Origin: Raphanus sativus
Lineage: Eukaryota > Streptophyta > Magnoliopsida > Brassicales > Brassicaceae
NCBI RefSeq assembly: GCF_000801105.2
Contig: NC_079516.1
Location: forward strand, 44,558,908-44,622,907
Direction of reading: 5' to 3'
Length of the DNA: 64,000 nt
Shown here: positions 48,713 through 60,787 of the stretch, one piece after another
Position numbering within the stretch: the stretch's first letter is position 1
How the letters are laid out: each line of letters opens with the position of its first letter
The notes under the pieces: model-generated
Seen by the model: the letters and a program-made list of their open reading frames with translations, nothing else
Told to the model about the DNA's origin: nothing
Database searches by the model: none
Program-made: the position numbers and the translations under genes

Positions 48713-48820
48713 CATCTAGAGAGCTAACCGATAATGAAACTATGTAAAAAATGATGCATAATAAGTATATGACCTGACACCACAAATTATAAGCAAAGAA
48801 ATAGTAAACATGGTGTAATA

Positions 48821-49577
48821 TCCCCTAAACTATATTTGAGAAGTGATTTTGCTACATGTCTTCTCTACAATCATTCTCACAAAAATAATATGACATGGCT
48901 ACTAAAATTGATGACATGGCTTATAGATTAATATGACATGGCTTATAGATTAATATGATATGGACAATTATATTTAATGTTAATTTATATTTTTGGTAAA
49001 CTTTTAAAAATATGATAACAACTCATATATTACATTTATTGTCGATTTATATTTTGAAATGTTTTTTAGAATATGGTAATAATGCATAAATCATCATTAA
49101 AATAAATATATTCAACTATGGCATCTAAATTTCAAAATATCATTTAATTATTTATTTTAAAATTATAAAATTTTCATAAAAATGTATACAATTTTTTACA
49201 AAATTATAAAATTAAATCGTAAATCATTAGTTTCTTATATATATCTACAAATTTTATAAATATTGTTTAATTTTAATTTTTGAAAATTATGCAATTTTTA
49301 CATATTTATTTAATATATTTAATTAAAATAAATAGATAGAAAAATCTATCTAAGATTAGAATTTTAAATATATACATGCATATTCTTAAATATGATTTAA
49401 AATAAACAAAATTGTTTTTATCTTTATTTTCATGTTTAGTTAAATCAAATTTATACTAAAATATTGATAAGAAAAAGAAAATTTATAATATTAATAAAAA
49501 TTAAATATAATTTATATTTATCTGTTAAAACATATTTTAAAATTTTTTTACTGCACATGGTGCAGGAAGACACCTAG
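48821..49577 (+). mobile_element. Non-autonomous Helitron, copy B of a twin pair (757 bp)
   Basis: Begins TCCCCTAAACTATATTTG after A48820. Ends GCACATGGTGC, ten bases, CTAG, followed by T49578. Closely related to 43757-44511 along its whole length. Confidence 0.8.
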
Positions 49578-50510
49578 TTCTTTTATAAATATCTGCGCTC
49601 AAGCGGATGTCGCCGAGGGTGACATGGTACAAAGCCCATATTAAAATATTTACATAGTATAATAAATGTTTTGGCTAAAACCAACACTATTATATTTGAT
49701 TATTTTCAATCGACATTGGATCCTTTTAGATTTCAGTTTTGGCCTTTTGGGCGGTTGAAAGAATTAAAAGGCAGAACAAACATAACTATGAAAATGGCGG
49801 AATGGAATAGTGTATAAAATGTGATTTCGTAAATATCTTATCAATTAATAAATATTACTAAATGGAAAAAATGCAAAAACTTAGGTTTGTTGTTTCCTGA
49901 CAAAAAATATTAAGAGATATTTTATTAAATAGAAAAATGAATTTTAATACATTGTGATGATTTTTTTTTACAAAATCAACACTTTAATATTATTAAATTA
50001 TATTTTAATATTATCTTAAATTTTAAAATACATAGCAATAATTTTAATGATAAATAGTTATGTTGTAAATAAAGTTATAATATAATTGTGTATTATTAAA
50101 TGTCAATATATTATTAAAATATGAAAAGATAAGCTAGATATTTATAATAAGAACGCTAAAATATTTATAAATGAATATTAGTTGTTTTCACATTTTATAA
50201 CAATTACTTTAATTATTGAGTATTTATTTTTATTATAATAAATTGAATACCATATAAAATAGTTTGATCAATTTGATATGTATTCACCATTCTGTAAATT
50301 TTAATTTTTGTTTAATTTTTCTATAGTTTAACTATTTTTCTGTGGTTATGCGATTAAACTACCAATCCAAGCCAAAGAGAAAAAGGTTTAATATATAAAT
50401 AGTTTTCACGTTGTTATTTATTGATACAGTAGATATAACATTTTTGTTAAATAAAATATTAGAGCATATATATTTGGGATTTTTGTAAAATTGACTTATT
50501 GATATTCGTC
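49578..50510. other. AT-rich gene-free stretch
   Basis: No gene or defined element was seen. Strongly AT-rich. Confidence 0.5.
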
Positions 50511-50513
50511 ACT

Positions 50514-50622
50514 CTAGGGATAACATGCTGATCTTCCCCGTAATCGCAACGACCCAATTGCAAGAGCGGAACTCTACGGGGCTATTTTGCCGAGTTCCTT
50601 AGAGAGAGTTGTCTCGCGCCCC
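50514..50622. other. Rearranged plastid 23S rDNA insertion (NUPT)
   Basis: 50514-50539 matches the sense strand of plastid 23S rRNA around GGGATAACA(G/T)GCTGATCT. 50575-50622 matches, on the opposite strand, the region AAGGAACTCGGCAAAATAGC, including GAGACAACTCTCTC, which is the plastid rather than the mitochondrial form as I recall it. The two pieces lie about 900 nt apart in 23S rRNA and here are inverted relative to each other, so this is a scrambled nuclear plastid insertion and not a working rRNA gene. Confidence 0.75.
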
Positions 50623-50783
50623 TTTCGTCACTTGCGTGTAGTCCCCTTTCGTCCACTAGGGCAAAAGACGTGTTCACTTGTTTTTCTCGGTCTATCATTT
50701 TCTTTAAAAAAGTCGTATACTTTAGTTTTTTTCTCTTTGTTGCCTCTTTCCTTCTTCATTAAATCTAGTAGAATAGTCTGTTA

Positions 50784-51413
50784 GAGCATGTTTATCGGTG
50801 CAATCCCTTAGTGGGTGCTTAATGAATTTTTAAATATTAAAGTTGAGTTGGGGTCAAAAAGAAAAGAACTAAACTATGAGGACTGGATGTGCAAAATAGC
50901 CAAATATGACCATTGATGTTTCACGAGTCTTTCTGATGCGACGGTTTTCGACGGCGAACTTGATTCCAACGATGAGCAGCACCACAGAGATGAACTGACG
51001 ACACCTAAACTGAAGTGGAGGAGAGCTGAGGCGGAGGAGAGCTGACGGCGTCGATGATTCAAGAACTGTGCGGTGGAGGAGACCTGAGAAATTGGGGATT
51101 GATGATTGGAGCATCCGAAAGGGGAGAAACAACCAACCATGGTCTCCAATCTCGAGATGCAGAGCGGCTTCATGGCGTCGAGGAGTCGTCAAGGTGACGA
51201 GGACTCGCCGTTTCGCAACCGAAAGAAGAGAAAGGAAAACAATGAAAGACGACCCTGTTCCTCAAGCCAATCTGATTGTGCCACGTACCCGCTAAGGAAC
51301 GTGCCTTCGATACCCAAATTAGAGGACGTGCCTTGCTTAATTGTCTTTTTCTAATTATTTTAATTGCCAATTTGGCTAAACAACCCCCCTAAGGGACGCT
51401 GATAAACATGCTC
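50784..51413. mobile_element. PIF/Harbinger-like MITE with GC-rich cargo (630 bp)
   Basis: Terminal inverted repeats GAGCATGTTTATC at both ends, extending imperfectly for ~30 bp through CCCTTAG, flanked by TTA at 50781-50783 and 51414-51416. A 3 bp TTA duplication is the PIF/Harbinger rule. The interior (about 50930-51310) is much more GC-rich than its surroundings and has overlapping open frames on both strands, none with a recognised domain. No transposase. Confidence 0.78.
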
Positions 51414-51416
51414 TTA

Positions 51417-53153
51417 GTCTTCAAAAAATACAACGAAATAAACAGTAACACATTTCATAAGACTGAAACAGTAACACATTTCATAAGACTGAATCTTGAC
51501 TCGCAGAATGCATAGAAAATATTATGAAATATATTGGTTGAAACATTATTTGTGTCAGAAATCGGATATTGATAAAAGCAAACAGAGTACAGTTTTACAC
51601 TTTTACTTGTCACTTGTCAGAGTTAGCGTGAGAAAGTTTATAATAACTACACACATTAAAAATCGTAGCTACTTCCTAGTTACTACTACTAAATGCTTTT
51701 AAAGTTAAACCGTACTGATTCGAGTTTTAATCCACTAGAGATAAAGAAGAACAGTGAGACAAATCCTCGGTGAACTATAAACAAAAACCTTTCTCTTTTC
51801 TAAAAAAAAAATAATAATCAAATTTTTTAAATAATGTTTTCTTTTAAGGCTGAGTAGTGGAGACGGTGGTGCTGATTCAGAGAGTGGGACATTGGGGACA
51901 GGACATTCTGAGGATTTCAGATTTGCACTAACTAAGAAGAAATAAGAAAACAGCTCATCTTCTTTTAATTCGATTCTCTCTGTTTTTTACTTCTTTTGTT
52001 GGAGTGCTGTTTTGTGTTTTGTCTGATTTTCTCTTTGGAGTAGAGTTCTCTGTCTATAAACAAGCAGCAATTTAGCTTACACTTTTTTTTTTGACAAAAA
52101 TTTAGCTTACACTTGTTTTTTTTTTTTTTGACGAACTAGCTTACACTTGTTTTCCACTGTCTTTGTTTTTTTCTCTTCATAATTACATCGAATTGATCCT
52201 AAAGAAGGTTTCTATCTCCACCAAAGGTATGAGTTTTCGTTTATTGCTATTCATTTATTTGAAAATTTTGTTCCTAAATAGAAATAAAAACCTCAAAATC
52301 TAAGACTTGGGAGGAGACTTCTGCTGATATCTACACTACATGTTTAAGTTCTTAATTCTGTAGGTTTGAAATTTGAACCACATGTTTTGGTATCTGAATT
52401 TAGTTTATGTTCTATTATTGGGTCCATCTGATTTTTCTAATCAAATAAATTATATATAGGTTTTGGATAATTGGTTTTATGAACTCACCTCCATAACATA
52501 ATCTTTATTTTATTTTAGCAAAATAAAAAAGAAAAACATAATCTTTGCTTTTTTACTTCTGCAACTCTCCATGCATCGATCTCCATTGTTTTTCTTAAAA
52601 TCTATTTAATGCTTTTGTTCCTTCTTCCTCGACACAAACTAAGAACACTGCTTTATTCTTAATCTGACAAAAAAAACTAACTAAGAACACTGCTTTATTC
52701 TTAATCTGATTATTCGCACCTTTTCCTAGGGTTTTGTTTCTTCTTCCTACGATGCTTTCTGAACCCGATAAAAGATTCGGTAGGAAAACAGAACAGACGA
52801 CTTTGATATAAAGAAAAATGCAACGTGTCAGACTTATAAGCAAGTGGAGCATCGCTCCCTTTTATTTTATTTTTTGGGGGGAGGTTTTGCTCTTTCATGT
52901 TTCCCTTTAATCACTTGAAAGTTACCAACTAAATAAGCAAACTAGGTTTCTTCTCATTCAGTGCAAGTCTTTAAGGCTGTTTTTATACCTTTTTCACAGC
53001 TTATGCTTCAACAGAACTCTGCTTGTTTATACTTTTTGCATCCAATAAGGATCTAAGATTTTTTGTTTTTTTGAAGTCTTAATGCTCTTGTGGTGTACAA
53101 TCAGATTTGATTTGCGAGAAAGAAGAGAGCAGACCAAGATTCATTTCAGTCTG
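51417..53153 (+). promoter_or_regulatory. Promoter and leader of the NPH3-family gene
   Basis: No independent gene was recognised. Local duplications occur at 52080-52150 (AGCTTACAC three times) and 52636-52710, where a ~29 bp block starting CTAAGAACACTGC is repeated 41 bp apart. Splice-like sites near 52226 (CAAAG/GTATGAG) suggest a 5' UTR intron, not proven. Confidence 0.5.
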
Positions 53154-53208
53154 ATGAAGATTATGAAACTTGGAACTAAACCGGATTCATTTCAGTCTGA
53201 TGAAGATT
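53138..53208. repeat. Perfect 25 bp direct repeat across the start codon
   Basis: 53138-53162 and 53184-53208 are identical (GATTCATTTCAGTCTG onward). The first copy supplies the start ATG at 53154 and the second encodes DSFQSDED in another frame. The 46 bp period means the present N-terminus may have been rewritten by a small tandem duplication. Confidence 0.85.
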
Positions 53209-55783
53209 GCATAAGGTATTAAAAAAATGTCTTCAAGATTTGAGTATTTTCATTGCTTATGAATTTTTAACTTTTCTAGCTGCTTAACAGGTATGTAGCA
53301 TCTGATTTAGCAACCGATGTAGTTGTAAACGTTGGAGATGTGAAATTCTATCTTCACAAGGTACAATTCAAGAAACCGACTATCGTTGTGTGTCTTTTTA
53401 GCTGCTGTTACTACTATTCATTAATGAAAAGTTGTTTGGTTGTATTTTTTTTTAATAAAAAAAAAAACAGTTTCCTCTGCTCTCCAAAAGCGCTCGTCTT
53501 CAGAAACTGATAGCTGCAACGGTCGATGAACAATCAGACGCTGCTGAAATAAACATACCGGATATTCCAGGAGGTCCTCCAGCGTTTGAGATATGCGCCA
53601 AGTTCTGCTACGGAATGACCGTGACACTCAACGCTTACAACGTTGTAGCTGCTCGTTGCGCTGCTGACTATCTCGAGATGTATGAATCTCTCGAGAGCGG
53701 CAATCTTGTTTACAAGATCGAGTTTTTCTTGAACTCGAGTGTTTTAAGAAGCTGGAAAGACTCCATCGTTGTTCTCCAGACGACAAGAACGTTACATCCG
53801 TGGTCTGAAGAAGTCAAGAAGATCGATGTAAGATGTTTCGAATCGATCGCTTTGACAGTTGCAGTGGAACCAGCGAGAGTAGATTGGTCTTATACGTATA
53901 ACCGAAGAAAGCTTAACAACAAGAATGGTGTGGCTAGAGATTGGTGGGTCGAGGATCTCGCCGAGCTTAACATTGATGTATACAAAAGAGTGGTTTCAAC
54001 TATCAGAAGAAAAGGCGGTGTTTCGCCTCAGGTTATAGGAGAAGCTCTTGAGGTATATGCTGCCAAGAGAATCCAATTCCAAACTGAGAATGATGTGGAC
54101 GAGCAGAGGTGTTTGTTGGAGACATTGATCTCGTTGTTGCCTAGTGAGAAACAAAGTGTTTCTTGTAGGTTCTTGATCAAGCTGTTGAAATCATCGGTTT
54201 CTCTGGGATGTGGAGAAGACGTGAGGAACAAGTTAAGTAGGAGAATTGGAGAGAAGCTAGACGAAGCAAGTGTGGATGATCTCTTGATCAGAGCTTCTTC
54301 GCAAGGATGTGAAACAGTCTATGATGACATTGACATTGTTGAGACTTTAATCGATGAGTTTATTATACAAACACAGAAAAGAGATGAGCTTGATTGTTCA
54401 GACATGTCTGTTTCAGACAGCTCCAAAATAATTGTCGCCAAGCTAATTGATGGTTACTTAGCTGAGATCTCGAGAATCGGACCAGATTTCTTAACTTCAA
54501 AGTTCATTGCAGTAGCAGAAAAGGTTTCGTGTTTCCCAAGATCATCACACGATGGAATTTATCGTGCTATTGACATGTTCTTGAAGGTAACTTCTGCTCT
54601 TCCTAAATGTTCATTTATATATTTAAAATAATATTTTTATTTTCAAATTATTATAATTCGATATTTTCATCATTTTATGAAATTTATAAAATATATAAAA
54701 AATTAAAATTGATTCTTTAAATATTTTTCTCATTTCAAATAGTTTGATTTCTTTTTTAAAAAAAAATATTAAAAAAAAGTTTTAGATATTATCATATGCG
54801 TAGTTTTTTCGATTCATTGTTTTTCTACTATAAAATATTATTTAAAATGGTTAACTTATTTTAAAATTATAATTTTTAAAATGGTTTTTTAAAAAAAAAT
54901 CTTAATTTTATGCCATAAGATAAAACATCAAATATTATAAAATAGAGGAAGTCAATTTTTAACAAAATCAATATTTTTCAATAAGTTGGAATTTGAGAGA
55001 ATTTATACAGATGACTAATCCAGTAAGTTTAAATTTCATATAGAATTTATAAATGCTAGATACAATAAGAGAAAATCCGAAAAAAATGAAATACTCTGAA
55101 ATTATTGAACTCTAAATATAGATTTAAAAATAGCAATATTTATATCCCATAAGACGATAGAAACTCTATTATAAAAACATAGAGTATAGCAAACCACTTT
55201 TTCATAACAAAAATAATGTTTTAGAAAAAAAATATAGAAATATACATTAGAATGCTCTCTAATCAAGTATTTTTCCCAAGTATTATGTAAACTGAAACTC
55301 ACTCATTATGTATCTACTGTACGGGTTTTACAGCAACATCCAGGAATATCAAAGAGTGAGAAGAAATTGATATGTCGATTAATAGATTGCCGGAAACTAT
55401 CACATGAGGCATGTGCCCACGCTGTGCAAAACGAGCGGTTACCTTTACGTGTCATTGTGCAGATACTCTTCTTCGAGCAGGTTCGTGCCACCGCGAAACC
55501 TTCTCCTCCACCGAGCGGCTCTCGCGGGAGCTCGACGATGGAAGAAGAGTGTGACTCAGTAACAGCCAGGGAGGAGACGACGGGAGACAAGACAAGTAGT
55601 TCTGAGAAGACCAAGGCTAAAGGAGTTGTGACGTCCAGTATTTTCTCGAAGCTTTGGACTGGCAAAGACAAAGATGGTGTGGGAGATATTAGTAGCTCGG
55701 ATACTAGTGAAAGTCCTGGCTCAGCCACCACCGTCGATGATAAATCAACACCGTCCACTCGCAGGAGAAGATCATCCTCTTGA
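53154..55783 (+). CDS. BTB/POZ and NPH3 domain protein (NRL family)
   Basis: Four exons (53154-53215, 53291-53360, 53471-54586, 55334-55783) join in frame to 565 residues. The start [13 protein letters not shown] matches the MKFMKLG-type N-terminus of the family. The BTB domain covers residues about 25-130 ([50 protein letters not shown]). The NPH3 domain covers about 190-440 ([77 protein letters not shown]). A serine/threonine-rich tail ends RRRRSSS. NRL proteins act at the plasma membrane as CUL3 adaptors or scaffolds in phototropin and auxin signalling; which branch this one serves is unknown. It resembles the At5g17580-type group only by impression. Intron 3 is unusually long (747 bp) and AT-rich. 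Confidence 0.9.
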
Positions 55784-56549
55784 GTTTAGACTATTTAAGT
55801 TATTATTTCTTTCTTGATTAGGGCTCTAGTTTAAGCTAACTTGCTTTAGATCAAACTTGGGTTATCCTTTCTTTTTCTTTTTTTTTTTGAACAACAAACT
55901 TGGGTTATCCTATAAGTTTTGTTTTGGTGATAATAGGCATAACCCAAAGTTTTTGGTTATGTAACGGTTACAATTTTGAGAAACCTATATTTTAATGTTT
56001 CCTTAGTTATCTTCTCTAGAATCAAATGGTAAAACATGGACGTAGAAAACTAATGTTTGTTAGAAATGTAAAATCCAAATTCCAAACTCTAATGTTCCGT
56101 TTGATTCAACATATTAAGATATGAGACCAGTGTGGATTAAAGAGACGATTCCTCGGTTTTTATTCATCTGTTGGTTGCAATGTTTGGAAGACTACCAACC
56201 CACAACTGATTCAGAAGTTGGGTATGTAGGTTCCACCAAACTGTGTCCTCTGCTTTTCTGGAACTCAGTATTTATGCCCATGGAGATGTCAATTAGACTG
56301 TCCATGTCCACTTGTCCGAATGGACAGTCTCATTTTCTGGACACTGATGGTCTAAACCTAAAATAGACCAAACCCCACTAAGATCATAAACAGGTGGACT
56401 GACTGTGGGACTCAAAAATAAAATAAAAATGTATGCTTTGACACGAAAATATGATTATGCGAATTTTGCGGATAGACCATCTCCTCTCCGAATACTGCTT
56501 CTTCAAGCTGGATATTACAATGCTAGAATATTCTCTTTGGTCTTAACTA
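55784..56549. other. 3' flank of the NPH3-family gene
   Basis: No gene is seen. 56295-56330 is a perfect hairpin with 11 bp arms (AGACTGTCCAT / ATGGACAGTCT) and a 14 bp loop. The frame at 56121-56366 is not supported. Confidence 0.55.
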
Positions 56550-59500
56550 TCTATATTATTAAAACTCAAGTACAAAATCGGTGTGTTTGGAAATTTAGAT
56601 AGGAGATTAAAAAAAGAGTTTACATTTTGTTTGGAAGCATGTATAACTATAAGTGATAACTTCACGTTTTTCATCTTAGCATAATCGACATCAATTTCTT
56701 CTCAGGCCCAAAGAGACCCGTTTATGCTATAGCCCATCGAATAGAAAATGTAAATTAGTAAATCTATAGCTCAAATCTTATCATGTAAGCTAATTAAAAA
56801 TTTGATACGCAAAATATCTTATCCCATCTAACAGATGAAATATTACCATTTCTTTGACTCTAGCTTTCTCCCCACGTAAAAGGTGACTAAATAAATGTCT
56901 TCCCTTATTCCATCTGTTTTCTGCGCAGGGAAATATAAAAATATCAAATTACGTGATACAAGGTAGTTTTTGAAGCAAGGAAATCCTTCAATAATATCGC
57001 GTAGCAAGATATTCTACAAATACACAATAAATTATATATAACTTCCATAAATACTCTTTGGTTTAAAAACCGAAAGGAGATAATATCGGTGCTATATCTA
57101 CCCTTGCCATAAATACAACTTAACCTAGATTCTTCACCAATCTATATATACTGAGTATACAATTAGAGACTGCCAATCAAGCTCTCAAAGCAAACATGTC
57201 AGACGATAGGAAAATGTGTCTTATTAAGATCTCAAACCTAATAAAGATGAATGGCGAGTAACTCTCAAACTGCTTCATGCCTGGAAACAAAGCACCAGTT
57301 TTGGAGGAGATTCTCTTGAGTGGGTCCTGGTAGACCAAACTGTAAAAAAGGTTTCGTTTCATTATACATATATAGAGATATACGTCAGTTTTTGACCCAA
57401 AAAAATTCTACTTTGTTTTTTAGGGTGCTAAAATCCAAGCAACATGCAAAAGATCTCATATAGATTATTGATTCTTGACACTATAGCTAAAACAATTGTT
57501 GGTAACAATGCTGTTGTAACTTTGGGATGGTTCATATGATGAGGTAATTTCACTTTCACATTTTATAATATTTGTTAATAATTCAATGTATTAACCAGTC
57601 TAAATTTGCTTATATATTACTAATAGATTCAAGACCCAGAAATACTACCACTGCTTATTCAAAACTTGGTTGGAAATATTTTTGTTTTGGTCTTAACATA
57701 ACCAGTGATAATGTTACAAACGGATCTGACACTTTTAAGATCTCCGAGGTCTGGTCTGAAGATCATATTCAAAGAATTGAATCACTCTCACGACCAATCT
57801 CATTAATTGAGAGCTTGATGGGCAGTCTCGTGGAGAGGTAATTTTTTTAATATGATCAACTACTTAATGAATAGACTAATCACGTTGATATATATGTTCA
57901 GAGTAACCTAATTCGTTTTTTGTTTTCTTTGAAGCTTCCTGCGCTTGATCATAACAATGAGAACTCATTTGAATATTTTTCCACACAAAGTAACAAGCGT
58001 AAAGAAGATGAGGTTTATCAAATGGACATCTAAGAAGGAAAAGACAAAATGAATAGGGATGATTTGGCCACCTAATTAAGAGTTTTTTTGGTTTGATAGA
58101 TATTTGTTATGATATTCTGTTACCATAAAATATTATAGATGGTTGATAATTCAATATTAACATTAACTACGTAAAATACCAAAATCAAGTTGCAGTAGAA
58201 CTAAAACAATAAATCTGTGTGACTATTAGGTTTAATTCTTCTTCTGAACATCTCTTTTTCAAGAGTCATTGAATAAAGTATAAAATAAATCATTGAATTT
58301 ACTAACCGTTTTTTATTCCAGTTGGTAAAATTTGTGATCTGTAGTTTCATCTTGGTTATATCTAAAACCTTGGACAGCTGCGAAACCAAAAAAAAACATA
58401 AGCATTATTTACAAACTTTATACAGAACAACCATAATAATATAATTGATAAGAAGGATAATACTCTGCCCCAAAAAAAAAGAAGGATAATACATGAGTCC
58501 ATGTTTCTTACCTCCTATACGTACAAACCATAACAGAATTTCAGAACTTTATCATTTCAGTATCATCTGCTTAATCAAAAGATTTTATCCTTGCTCCTTT
58601 GATCGCTGCAAGATTATAAAAAGGCACATTTACTGGAATATCATAAAGAGATATAAACATAACACACAAATATGACCAGTGCCATCAAACAAAACTGTGA
58701 TGAAAACCTTGACTATAACTTCTGACCGAGAGAAACAGATTCATCAATGCGACTACCATATCTGAATTAGCAAACACACAAAAAAAAAATTGTCAAGAAA
58801 CATCATCACGACTATACAGCTACCAAATTCTATAAGTAATTGAACAATTAAGAAAATGAACCTTTGCATGTTATTCCAACTAGATCAAATCCTCTTGGAT
58901 GTTCTGAGTTCATCTTTTCCTCTGAATCCGGTTTGTATGAAGTTGGGTTTTTATAATCAGAGCTTATACGGTTAGTGTATTTGCTTGATCGGTGTTCCGT
59001 TCTACATGATTTAGATCAAGAACTATCAGTATCTAATACTAAAATAAAACCTAAAAAGCACCAAAAACATAAATCGATTGAAAAAAAGAATTGTTCAATA
59101 AATGCTACCGCTTTTCACTACGATCTGCATACGTCTTCTCAGTTGTGATCTTTGCAAAATCAATGTCTCTATGCTCGAAGATGCCGCATCATCTCTTTTT
59201 TTGGAGAGAAGAAATTTTCTTTTTGTTATCGTCGGTGACAAAAACCGGTTCGGTTGTTCACGGAAAAAATAGTAACAGAATCCTAATGGGTTTTGTTTTA
59301 ATCATCTAACATTACTTTGACCCAAATCACGTTTATAACTCACCAAGCCCAATTCATAATTATAAGTGATTTTATTGAGATGGTGATTAATTATCTTTAT
59401 CAAAACTATTAACGAAACTAGATACATATTTTTAAAAAACATTTATTCTTTTTATTTAAAAACAAAAAAAAAAATTTGTAAATTATATTTTATCACTATA

Positions 59501-59772
59501 AATTCGTTAAAAATTCTTCCATATTATTATTCACTAAATAATATACATTTTAAATAAAAAAGGATTTTCATATATATATGACACACCCACAATTTATAAA
59601 CACATAATAATTAAATGTTCAAATTTATATCATACAACACGTTCTAAAAATATAATAAAATACAATACATCACATGGTGAAACATATGATATATAGAACA
59701 CGTAAAATGAAAAAAAAATATATATGATAAAAAAAAATTAATACCCGCACGGACGTGCGGGTCAAGCTCTAG
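56550..59772 (+). mobile_element. Long non-autonomous Helitron (3.2 kb)
   Basis: Begins TCTATATTATTAAAACTC after A56549, sharing ~40 bp including TCGGTGTGTTTGGA with the 25832 Helitron. Ends with hairpin CCCGCACGGACGTGCGGG, then TCAAGCT, then CTAG, followed by T59773. The interior has no Rep/helicase frame. A short gene-like segment (57599-58031: ITSDNVTNGSDTFKISEVWS, then NENSFEYFSTQSNKRKEDEV and a stop, across a plausible intron 57839-57934) is reminiscent of captured host or RPA-like exons but I cannot identify it. If both ends belong to one insertion, this is the largest element here; nested smaller elements are possible. Confidence 0.7.
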
Positions 59773-59917
59773 TTTCTACTGAAACTACTATCGATCGCAC
59801 CATGCAGAATCGCTCATCTCGTTCCCGACTCAATTTCTTCTCAATCTTTCTTTGAATTTTAGCTTAGTTGTTACTCGCATGTGTTGTAATTGTCACAAGT
59901 GGTCTACCATAGACTTT

Positions 59918-60264
59918 GTGTAACGCCCCGACCGCCCACGGCTAATGGCCACCCACGCCCGCTCTCTCGGCCCGTGGGCCCCATCCCATCCGACGGTCGG
60001 TCGTTAATTTTCTAAGGCTCCAAATCATTGTTTACTGACCCTGCAATCACCACATGACATTTCCCCGTGCTTTGGCCTCACTCACACGCTATCGCGAATC
60101 ACTTTCCGATAGGTCATCCATCCTTCCACTACTCCAGCTCAAGCACGCTTAACTCTGGAGTTCTTTCAGGATGTGTTCCGGAAAAGGTAAGTCAACTTTG
60201 GTGACATAGGTAGCCAAATCAATTCTCTTAAGCCTTTCTGCATATCACAACTAGGGATGTTACA
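59918..60264 (-). repeat. LTR of the TRIM (left copy)
   Basis: Nearly identical to 60370-60716. It has C-to-T type changes inside the 5S-derived segment (for example CATCCATCC for CACCCATCC), which may weaken its promoter. Confidence 0.9.
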
Positions 60265-60369
60265 ATTCACCCCCTCTCAAAGAACGCAACGTCCTCGTTG
60301 CGCCCCACGACAGGTCTCAAGACGCCTCTCAGGTCAGAACTGAGACGGCTAACCAGCTCTGATACCACT

Positions 60370-60716
60370 TGTAACGCCCCGACCGCCCACGGCTAATGGG
60401 CCACCCACGCCCGCTCTCTCGGCCCGTGGGCCCCATCCCATCCGACGGTCGGTCGTTAATTTTCCAAGGCTCCAAATCATTGTTTACTGACCCTGCAATC
60501 ACCACATGACATTTCCCCGTGCTTTGGCCTCACTCACACGCTATCGCGAATCACTTCCCGATAGGTCACCCATCCTTCCACTACTCCAGCTCAAGCACGC
60601 TTAACTCTGGAGTTCTTTCAGGATGTGCTCCGGAAAAGGTAAGTCAACTTTGGTGACATAGGTAGCCAAATCAATTCTCTTAAACCTTTCTGCATGTTAC
60701 ATCTAGGGATGTTACA
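60370..60716 (-). repeat. LTR of the TRIM (right copy, 5' LTR in element orientation)
   Basis: Partner of 59918-60264. Because the element reads on the minus strand, this is the 5' LTR and would drive transcription. Its 5S-like segment matches the canonical boxes better than the other LTR. Confidence 0.9.
60566..60640 (-). promoter_or_regulatory. 5S-rRNA-derived internal Pol III promoter in the LTR
   Basis: The minus strand carries AGTTAAGCGTGCTTG (5S box A region), GGAGTAGT (intermediate element) and AGGATGGGTGACCT (box C), in 5S rRNA order and spacing, within ~65 nt of about 80% similarity to plant 5S rRNA. This is the defining feature of Cassandra TRIMs. The same block in the left LTR lies at about 60110-60182. 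Confidence 0.85.
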
Positions 60717-60787
60717 CTTTGGTTATTCTAGTCTCCAACTTTTTCTAGTCTTCTCAATCTTTCTTTGAATTTTAGCTTTCTTTTTCA

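Larger units (their letters stand above)
59918..60716 (-). mobile_element. Cassandra-type TRIM retrotransposon (799 bp)
   Basis: Two direct LTRs of about 347 bp, each TGTAACGCC...GATGTTACA, enclose only ~105 bp, and the whole is flanked by CTTTG at 59913-59917 and 60717-60721. On the minus strand, directly after the LTR, lies TGGTATCAGAGC, the primer-binding site for initiator tRNA-Met. A purine run GAGAGGGGG near the other LTR fits the polypurine tract. Nothing is coded. The LTRs differ by few bases, so the insertion is fairly recent. It sits in the flank between the Helitron and the HLS1-like gene. Confidence 0.92.

Noticed and set aside
50514..50622. Functional rRNA gene
   Set aside because: Only two short, inverted 23S pieces are present.
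50869..51192. Open frames on both strands, up to 107 codons
   Set aside because: Lie wholly inside the PIF/Harbinger-like MITE and have no recognised domain; kept only as cargo.
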